Positions 58,209-64,000 of a DNA stretch of 64,000 nt are shown piece after piece (the first letter of the stretch is position 1; the number at the start of each line of letters is the position of its first letter). The notes beneath the pieces were generated by a model that saw only the letters and a list, made by a program, of their open reading frames with translations, searched no databases and was not told the DNA's origin. Source of the stretch: Streptoverticillium olivoreticuli subsp. olivoreticuli. GTDB lineage: Bacteria; Actinomycetota; Actinomycetes; Streptomycetales; Streptomycetaceae. The position numbers and the translations under genes were made by a program. Where the stretch lies: the NCBI RefSeq assembly GCF_003391135.1, contig NZ_CP031455.1:7405501-7469500 (forward strand), written 5' to 3'.

Positions 58209-59626
58209 ACCGACAGCGAGGAATCACCGTGGCCGCACCCCCGCCGGCACCACGCACCCCCGACCGGATCGTCATCGAGAACTGCGCCGTCGCCACCGTC
58301 GACGCCCAGGACACCGAGCACCCGAGCGGCCACGTCGTCGTCGCCGGGAACAGGATCGAGTCCGTGGGCGCGGGGCCGGCGCCCGAGGGGCTCACCGGCG
58401 TCGTCCGCCGCGTCGACGGCACCGGTCACCTGCTCACCCCCGGCCTCGTCAACACCCACCACCACTTCTACCAGTGGCTCACCCGCGGCCTCGCCCAGAA
58501 CTCCCCCCTCTTCGACTGGCTCGTCGCCCTCTACCCCATCTGGGCGCGGATCGACGAGGAGATGGTGTACGCCGCCGCGCGGGGCTCCCTCGCGATGATG
58601 GCCCGCGGCGGCGTCACCACCGCCATGGACCACCACTACGTCTTCCCCCGCGGCTCCGGCGACCTCCTCGGCGCCGAGATCCGGGCCGCCCGCGAGATGG
58701 GCGTGCGCTTCAGCCCCACCCGCGGCTCGATGGACCGCGGGCAGTCGGACGGCGGCCTGCCCCCGGACTTCGCGGTCGAGACCACCGAGGCCGCGCTGAT
58801 CGCCACCGAGGAGGCCATCGACACCCACCACGACCCGTCCTTCGACTCGATGCTGCGGATCGGCGTCGCCCCCTGCTCACCCTTCTCCGTCTCCACCGAA
58901 CTGCTGCGCGAGGCGGCCGTGCTGGCCCGCCGCAAGGGCGTGCGCCTGCACACCCACGGCTCGGAGACCGTCGAGGAGGAACAGTTCTGCAAGGAGCTGT
59001 TCGGCATGGGGCCCACCGACTACTTCGAGTCCACCGGCTGGCTCGGCGACGACGTCTGGATGGCCCACTGCATCCACATGGACGACACCGACATCGCCGC
59101 CTTCGCCCGCACCGGCACGGGCGTCGGCCACTGCCCCTCCTCCAACGCCCGGATCGCGGCCGGCACGGCCCGCGTCCCCGACCTGCTGCGGGCGGGCGTC
59201 CCCGTCGGCCTCGGCGTCGACGGCACCGCCTCCAACGAGTCGGGCGAGCTGCACACCGAACTGCGCAACGCCCTGCTCATCCACCGGCTCGCGGGCGGCG
59301 CGGCCGCCCTGAATGTGCGCCAGGTGCTGCGCCTGGGCACGTACGGCGGGGCACAAGTCCTCGGCCGGGCAGCGGAGATCGGCTCCCTGGAGCCGGGAAA
59401 GCTCGCCGACCTCGTGCTCTGGAAGCTCGACGGACTCGGCCACTCGACCATCGCCGACCCGGTCGCGGCCCTCGTGCTCGGCGCCGCCGCGCCCGTGACC
59501 CTGTGCCTGGTCGACGGGCGGGCGGTGGTCGAGGACGGGCGGCTCGTGACCGTCGACGAGGACGCCGTCGCGCGCGACGCCCGCGCCGCCTCCCGCCGCC
59601 TGGCGCGCATCGCGGCAGGGGACTGA
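58205..59626 (+). CDS. 8-oxoguanine deaminase (amidohydrolase)
   Basis: 473 residues from GTG 58205. The zinc-binding motifs are NTHHHFYQWLTR (HxH), HTHGSE, WMAHCIHMD and GVDGTASNE, as in the AtzA/TrzN-like amidohydrolases; NTHHHFYQWLTRGL is typical of the 8-oxoguanine deaminase group that makes urate from 8-oxoguanine. Its coupling to uox (4-nt overlap) fits that role, since urate is the next substrate. A tandem pair of strong hairpins follows, ending the operon. Confidence 0.9.
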   Translation: MNRQRGITVAAPPPAPRTPDRIVIENCAVATVDAQDTEHPSGHVVVAGNRIESVGAGPAPEGLTGVVRRVDGTGHLLTPGLVNTHHHFYQWLTRGLAQNSPLFDWLVALYPIWARIDEEMVYAAARGSLAMMARGGVTTAMDHHYVFPRGSGDLLGAEIRAAREMGVRFSPTRGSMDRGQSDGGLPPDFAVETTEAALIATEEAIDTHHDPSFDSMLRIGVAPCSPFSVSTELLREAAVLARRKGVRLHTHGSETVEEEQFCKELFGMGPTDYFESTGWLGDDVWMAHCIHMDDTDIAAFARTGTGVGHCPSSNARIAAGTARVPDLLRAGVPVGLGVDGTASNESGELHTELRNALLIHRLAGGAAALNVRQVLRLGTYGGAQVLGRAAEIGSLEPGKLADLVLWKLDGLGHSTIADPVAALVLGAAAPVTLCLVDGRAVVEDGRLVTVDEDAVARDARAASRRLARIAAGD

Positions 59627-59672
59627 CCTCCGGGCCGGTGCCTTCCGGCCCGGCCCGACCGCTTTCGAGACT

Positions 59673-59766
59673 CGGCCGAGGGGGACGGCCCTCGGCCGGG
59701 CCCGTGGACCCGCCGGGCCCGCGGGCGGCGGACCGGGGCGCCCGCGCGACGGCGCCCCGGTCCGCC
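59673..59766 (+). terminator. Tandem strong hairpins after the urate operon
   Basis: The first, CGGCCGAGGG with CCCTCGGCCG (59673-59698), has a 10-bp perfect stem. The second, GGCGGACCGGGGCGCC with GGCGCCCCGGTCCGCC (59727-59766), has a 16-bp perfect stem and an 8-nt loop, followed by TTCCTT. They terminate the uraD-to-deaminase transcript. Confidence 0.8.
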
Positions 59767-59867
59767 TTCCTTCCGGTGCCCGCCCACTGCCCACCACCTT
59801 CGCAACGCCGCCTCCCTGAAGCCGTGTCACATCATCGGCGACACGAAAACCGACAGGAGGAACCGCC

Positions 59868-61283
59868 GTGGCCACAGCGCCCAGGTTCACCGAGCGAAGC
59901 ACCGCACCCGACGGTGACGACATCCACCCGGTGGACCGTCTGCTGCCGCCGGGGAAGCTGATAGCCGGCGGATTCCAGCACGTCGCCGCCAGTTACGCAG
60001 GCGTCGTCGCGCCGCCCCTCGTCCTGGGCGCGTACATCGGGCTCTCCCCGCTGGAGATCACCTTCCTGGTGGGCGCCGCGCTCTTCACGGCGGGCATCGC
60101 GACCCTGCTCCAGACGATCGGGTTCTGGAAGGTCGGGGCCCGGCTGCCGTTCGTCAACGGCGTCTCCTTCGCGGGCGTCGCCCCCATGCTGGCCGTCGCG
60201 GACGCCCAGCCGCACAAGCGGGACGCCCTCCCGGTCATCTACGGGGCCGTGATCGTGGCCGGGGTCCTCGGCTTCGTCCTGGCCCCCTACTTCTGCAAAC
60301 TCATCCGCTTCTTCCCGCCCGTCGTCAGCGGCACCGTCATCACCCTGATAGGCATCACCCTGCTGCCGGTCGCCTTCGGCTGGATCCAGGGCGGGCATCC
60401 GGAACGGCCCGCCTCGCTCACCGACCTCGGCCTGGCCGGGGCGACGCTGGCCGTCGTCCTCGGGCTGCGCAGACTGCTCAAGGGCTTCCTCCAGCAGATC
60501 GCGATCCTGCTCGGCCTGGTCGTCGGCACCCTGATCGCGATCCCCGTCGGCGCCGTCGACTTCTCGCCCGCCGAGCACGCCCGGCTCGTCGGCTTCCCCA
60601 GCCCCTTCCACTTCGGCGCCCCGCACTTCGCGATCTCCGCGATCGTGAGCATGTGCGTGCTCATGCTGGTCTGCATGACCGAGAGCACCGCCGACATGCT
60701 CGCGCTCGGCGAGGTCGTCGGGCGTGCGGCCGACGAGAAGGTCATCGCGCGCGGCCTGCGCGCCGACACCCTCGGCACCGCCGTCAGCCCCCTCTTCAAC
60801 GGCTTCGCCAACAGCGCCTTCGCCCAGAACATCGGCCTGGTCGCGATCACCCGGGTGCGCAGCCGCTTCGTCGTCGCGACGTGCGGGCTGATGTTCGTCC
60901 TCCTCGGGCTGAGCCCGGTCTTCGCCTCGCTCATCGCGGTCGTGCCCCGGCCGGTGCTCGGCGGCGCGGGCATCGTGCTCTTCGGCAGCGTGGCGGCGAG
61001 CGGGGTGAACGTCCTGCTCAAGGCGGGCCTGGACCGGGGTGACAACCTGCTGGTCGCGGCGACGTCGCTGGGCCTCGGCCTGATCCCCGTGGTCTCCCGG
61101 ACGTTCTACGACAACACGGCGATCCCCTCGACCCTGAAGATCATCCTGGACTCGGGGGTCAGCGCGGGCTGTGTGACGGCGGTGGCCCTCAACCTGCTCT
61201 TCGGCGGGACCGGGGAGAAGAACCCCCCGGACACACCCGCCGTCAGCCACCCCCTCACCCCACCCTCGGAGCAAAATAGGTGA
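59868..61283 (+). CDS. NCS2-family xanthine/uric acid permease
   Basis: 471 residues, about 12 to 14 membrane helices. The family motif QNIGLVAITRVRSR (NAT signature region; here the FAQNIGLVAITRVRSRFV block) and FQHVAASYAGVVAPPLVLG are plain. The start GTG 59868 has AGGAGG upstream. This is the uracil-xanthine permease branch and probably imports urate or xanthine for the oxidation genes just upstream. It differs from the AzgA-like permease of the first purine locus. Confidence 0.92.
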   Translation: MATAPRFTERSTAPDGDDIHPVDRLLPPGKLIAGGFQHVAASYAGVVAPPLVLGAYIGLSPLEITFLVGAALFTAGIATLLQTIGFWKVGARLPFVNGVSFAGVAPMLAVADAQPHKRDALPVIYGAVIVAGVLGFVLAPYFCKLIRFFPPVVSGTVITLIGITLLPVAFGWIQGGHPERPASLTDLGLAGATLAVVLGLRRLLKGFLQQIAILLGLVVGTLIAIPVGAVDFSPAEHARLVGFPSPFHFGAPHFAISAIVSMCVLMLVCMTESTADMLALGEVVGRAADEKVIARGLRADTLGTAVSPLFNGFANSAFAQNIGLVAITRVRSRFVVATCGLMFVLLGLSPVFASLIAVVPRPVLGGAGIVLFGSVAASGVNVLLKAGLDRGDNLLVAATSLGLGLIPVVSRTFYDNTAIPSTLKIILDSGVSAGCVTAVALNLLFGGTGEKNPPDTPAVSHPLTPPSEQNR

Positions 61284-61310
61284 AACCCCTGCAAAGGAAG
61301 AGGTTTCGCC

Positions 61311-62837
61311 GTGGACCAGCCACCCCAAGGCCCTGCCCCCACGGCCGAGTCCCCGGGCCGCGGGAAATTCACCTTCCCCAGCGCCCTCACCGTCCTCGCC
61401 ATCGTCACGCTCGCCGTCTGGGCCCTCACCTTCGTCATCCCCTCCGGCACCTACCGGCGCAACGACACCGGCAAGCCCCTCCAGGGCACCTACCACCGCG
61501 AGGCCGCGCCCGGGAACTTCGTCCACCGCCTCGGTGACCTCTTCCTGTCACCCGTCAACGGCCTCTACGGCATTCGCGACAGCAAAACCGGCCAGGTCGC
61601 CCCGGACGCGGTCGGCGCGCTCTACGGCAGCGCCGGGGTCTTCCTCTTCGTCCTGGCCATCGGCGCGTTCATCACGGTCGTCTTCGCCACCGGCGCCCTG
61701 GACCGCGGCATCGAACGGCTCGCCCACCGGCTGCGCGAGCGCGGCGCCCTGCTGATCGCCGGGGTGATGGCCGTCTTCTCGCTGCTGGGCACGGTCGAGG
61801 GCTTCGCGGAGGAGACCCTCGGCTTCTACGGCCTGATCGTCCCGCTGATGCTGGCCCTCGGCTACGACCGCATGGTCGCCACCGGCACCATCATCCTCGG
61901 CGCGGGCGTCGGCGTGCTGGCCTCGACCGTCAACCCCTTCGCCACCGGCGTCGCCTCCTCGGCCGCCGAGATCTCGCTCGGCGACGGCATCGCGCTGCGC
62001 TTCACGATGTGGATCGTCCTCACCGCCGTGACCATCGGCTACGTCATCCGGTACGCGCACAAGGTGCGTGCCGACCCGGGCCGTTCCCTGGTCGGCTTCC
62101 TGCCCGGCGACCGGGAGCTGGCAGCGGCGGCGGAGGAGCCGCCCGAGCTGACGAGCCTGCAGAAGGCCGTGCTCGGCGCGGTCGCACTGGTCTTCGCCTT
62201 CATGATCTTCTCGGTGATCCCCTGGTCGAGCGCGCTCACCGGAAAGGCCGACGCGACCCCGTACGGCTGGGAACTCGGCTGGTCCTTCGCGCAGTTGGCC
62301 GCCCTCTTCCTCGTCGCGGCCGTGATCGTCGGTGTGGTGGCCCGGCTCGGCGAGCAACAGCTCAGCGCGAGGATCGTCCAGGGCGCGGGCGACTTCATCG
62401 CCCCCGCGCTGACCATCGTGCTCGCCCGGGGCGTCACCGTGATCATGAACAACGCGCGCATCACGGACACGGTTCTCCACTCCATCGAAGGCGCCGTCTC
62501 GGGGACCCCGGCGGCGCTCTTCGGGGTCATGGTCTACATCGTCAACCTGCCGCTCGCGTTCCTCATCCCCTCGACGTCCGGCCACGCCACCCTCGCGATG
62601 CCCATCCTCGCGCCGCTCGCCGACTTCGCGGGGGTCGCCCGCTCGGTGGTGGTCACGGCCTGGGAAGCGGCGAGCGGCGTGATGAACCTCTGGGTGCCGA
62701 CCACCGCCGTCATCATGGGCGGCGTCGCGCTGGCGAAGGTCGGCTACGACAAATACCTGCGCTTCGTCTGGCCGCTGCTGCTCCTGCTGTCCGTCCTCGT
62801 CTGCGGCTTCGTGGCCCTGGGCGCGGTCGCCGGCTGA
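61311..62837 (+). CDS. YfcC/DcuC-family carrier
   Basis: 508 residues with about 12 helices. The N-terminal TFPSALTVLAIVTLAVWALTFVIPSGTYRR and the FAEETLGFYGLIVPLMLALGYD and ATGTIILGAGVGVLASTVNPFATG blocks identify the YfcC branch of the DcuC/ArcD-like carriers, thought to move C4-dicarboxylates, amino acids or short peptides. GTG 61311 lies 27 nt after the NCS2 permease, so they share an mRNA. Transport of a purine-degradation product such as allantoate or ureidoglycolate is possible but only inferred from context. Confidence 0.88.
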   Translation: MDQPPQGPAPTAESPGRGKFTFPSALTVLAIVTLAVWALTFVIPSGTYRRNDTGKPLQGTYHREAAPGNFVHRLGDLFLSPVNGLYGIRDSKTGQVAPDAVGALYGSAGVFLFVLAIGAFITVVFATGALDRGIERLAHRLRERGALLIAGVMAVFSLLGTVEGFAEETLGFYGLIVPLMLALGYDRMVATGTIILGAGVGVLASTVNPFATGVASSAAEISLGDGIALRFTMWIVLTAVTIGYVIRYAHKVRADPGRSLVGFLPGDRELAAAAEEPPELTSLQKAVLGAVALVFAFMIFSVIPWSSALTGKADATPYGWELGWSFAQLAALFLVAAVIVGVVARLGEQQLSARIVQGAGDFIAPALTIVLARGVTVIMNNARITDTVLHSIEGAVSGTPAALFGVMVYIVNLPLAFLIPSTSGHATLAMPILAPLADFAGVARSVVVTAWEAASGVMNLWVPTTAVIMGGVALAKVGYDKYLRFVWPLLLLLSVLVCGFVALGAVAG

Positions 62838-62857
62838 GCGCGCTCAACCGGCGCTCA
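62835..62857 (+). terminator. Hairpin at the YfcC-type stop codon
   Basis: TGAGCGC (62835-62841, containing the stop codon) pairs with GCGCTCA (62851-62857) around a 9-nt loop. Confidence 0.55.
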
Positions 62858-63097
62858 TTAGGGGACCATCCCTTCTGCAGCCCTCTTCGGTAGGGTTGTG
62901 ACCTCTCGGTCCCGGTGGGTGCATGGCTTGTGGCGCGAGCCATTCGATGGCCACTGTGAGTTGTGCCAGCCCCGCCGGGCCGAGGCCGTCTGATCGGCAT
63001 CAGGGACACGCCCCGCAGAGGGCCGATTAATGAGCTTCCGGCAGACGTCCTCACCACCGGGCAGGTGCTCCGCGCACGACACAGGAGTACTTCTTTC
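62858..63097 (+). ncRNA. 5' non-coding end of an IS110-group element, candidate bridge-RNA region
   Basis: The 240 nt before the transposase start contain no gene and several hairpin-forming stretches (for example CCGGCGGGGCTGG and GCCCCGCAGAGGGCCGATT). In IS110-group elements such as IS621 the corresponding region encodes the bridge RNA that pairs with donor and target DNA. The boundary of the element is not determinable here. Confidence 0.35.
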
Positions 63098-64000
63098 GTG
63101 TTCATCGGATGGGACTGGGCGACCGAGACCCACGACGTGACTGTCATGGACAACTCCGGTGCCCGAGTTGCCCGTTGGGAGCTCGCGCACACCGAGGAGG
63201 GCATCGCCCGAACCCTGGCCAAACTGGCGAAGCACGGCAGTCCGGCGGATCTTCCGGTCGCCATCGAGACCACCCGCGGCCTGGTGGTGGACCGGCTGCT
63301 GGCCGCCGGGCACCCGGTGGTGCCGGTGCACCCCAACGCCTTCCACGCGATGCGTCCGCGCTGGGGCGCCTCCAAGGCCAAGACGGACGCCGGGGACAGT
63401 CTCAAGCTCGCCGACTACCTGCGCACCGACGGGCACTTCCTGCCCCGGCTGGAGCCGACCGAGCAGGTCACGATGGAACTGCAGGCCCTCACCCGGCAGC
63501 GGGCCGACCACGTCGCGGCCCGCATCGCCGCGATCAACCAGCTCGCCGCGCTGCTGGATACGCACTGGCCCGGAGGCAAGGCCGTCTTCTCCAGCCTCGA
63601 CAGCGACATCGCCCTGGCGTTCCTGGAGCGATACCCCACCCCAGCCGCGGCCGCCAAGCTCACCGCCGGGCGCCTGGAAGCATGGTGCAAGCGCCGCGGC
63701 TACTCCGGCAAGAAGCCCGGAAGCGTCCTCATCGAACGCCTCCGGTCCTCGCCGAAGCCGGCCTCCCGGCTCAGCGACAGCGTGATCGCACAGCTGGTCC
63801 GTGTCCAGGTCCAGCTGGTCAAGGGCATCCGGGCCACGATCCGCTCGCTGGACGAGGCCATCGCCGACGCGGTCGCCGCCCACCCCTACGCACAGCTGTT
63901 CGCGACCATGCCCCGCATTGGGACGGTCAACCTCGGGCAGATCGTCGGCGAGATCGGTCCGATCCTGGAACGCTCCAAGACCAGCGAACAGTTCATCGCC
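63098..64000 (+). CDS. IS110-family transposase (DEDD recombinase), 3' end outside window
   Basis: GTG 63098, after ACAGGAG, opens 301 codons with no stop before the window edge. The N-terminal DEDD nuclease domain is complete: Asp in FIGWDWATETHD, Glu in VAIETTRGLVVDRLL, and the Asp pair in ASKAKTDAGDSLKLADYLR. The middle part (about 120-250) is helical, and the start of the transposase-20 domain appears at the end (LFATMPRIGTVNLGQIVGEIG). The serine-containing catalytic end of the protein lies beyond the window. No target duplication or terminal repeat can be judged. Confidence 0.93.
   Translation, partial: MFIGWDWATETHDVTVMDNSGARVARWELAHTEEGIARTLAKLAKHGSPADLPVAIETTRGLVVDRLLAAGHPVVPVHPNAFHAMRPRWGASKAKTDAGDSLKLADYLRTDGHFLPRLEPTEQVTMELQALTRQRADHVAARIAAINQLAALLDTHWPGGKAVFSSLDSDIALAFLERYPTPAAAAKLTAGRLEAWCKRRGYSGKKPGSVLIERLRSSPKPASRLSDSVIAQLVRVQVQLVKGIRATIRSLDEAIADAVAAHPYAQLFATMPRIGTVNLGQIVGEIGPILERSKTSEQFIA

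Noticed and set aside
1..64000. tRNA, rRNA and origin sequences
   Set aside because: I looked for cloverleaf and conserved rRNA or DnaA-box signatures in the gaps and saw none that I could support.

Overview
The window is a high-GC actinobacterial chromosome segment, almost certainly Streptomyces. The signs are strong third-position GC codon bias, GTG/TTG starts with AGGAGG-type ribosome sites, long hairpin terminators without U tracts, DUF2637 and SAV_915-type proteins, and the dispersed CCGGACGGGCTGA intergenic repeats typical of the genus. Both window edges cut genes: a YihY/BrkB membrane protein on the left and an IS110-family transposase on the right.

Layout. 0-5 kb: rsgA ribosome-assembly GTPase and an alkylation-repair pair (Ada-AlkA fusion plus Ogt). 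5-16 kb: regulators (LuxR-type, PP2C-like, HATPase, GntR-FCD), a DUF2637 membrane protein, an FhuF-like iron protein behind an iron-box-like operator, and an Otr(A)/TetM-type ribosomal protection protein. 16.6-25.8 kb: first purine locus, with PucR facing a three-subunit xanthine dehydrogenase, an AzgA-like purine permease and XdhC. 25.9-28.7 kb: secreted trypsin-like protease and an EEP-family hydrolase. 28.8-32.8 kb: magnesium locus (possible leader peptide, MgtA, MgtC). 33.3-37.8 kb: a compact, unfamiliar RiPP-like locus. 38-40.5 kb: RraA-like, AzlC/AzlD and a CGNR protein. 40.5-42.6 kb: an IS200/IS605-type element with intact TnpB and broken TnpA, next to a decayed membrane-protein gene. 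42.6-51.9 kb: DUF2127, CorA, LysA, SAV_915-type protein, LuxR regulator, two acyl-CoA synthetases and a zinc-ribbon Mrr-like protein. 52-62.8 kb: second purine locus, with gcl-glxR-hyi (glyoxylate to glycerate) on one strand and uraD-uraH-uox-8-oxoguanine deaminase, an NCS2 permease and a YfcC-type carrier on the other.

Together the two purine loci cover uptake of purines, oxidation of hypoxanthine/xanthine to urate, urate to allantoin, and recycling of glyoxylate. The allantoin-to-glyoxylate steps are not in the window.

The most unusual object is 33306-37811. Three tandem genes, spaced exactly 105 bp apart, encode the identical 19-residue cationic peptide MKKTIKVRKNSNYLGTLLG. They lie between two homologous M29-aminopeptidase-like proteins: the first keeps a complete E/E/H/HxD metal-ligand pattern, while the second has lost most of it. 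A prolyl-oligopeptidase-family serine peptidase follows. I recognise no known RiPP class here and propose it as a candidate new peptide-maturation system. A cluster of overlapping palindromes, including a CRP-consensus site, lies upstream. All assignments come from reading the sequence; no database search was run.
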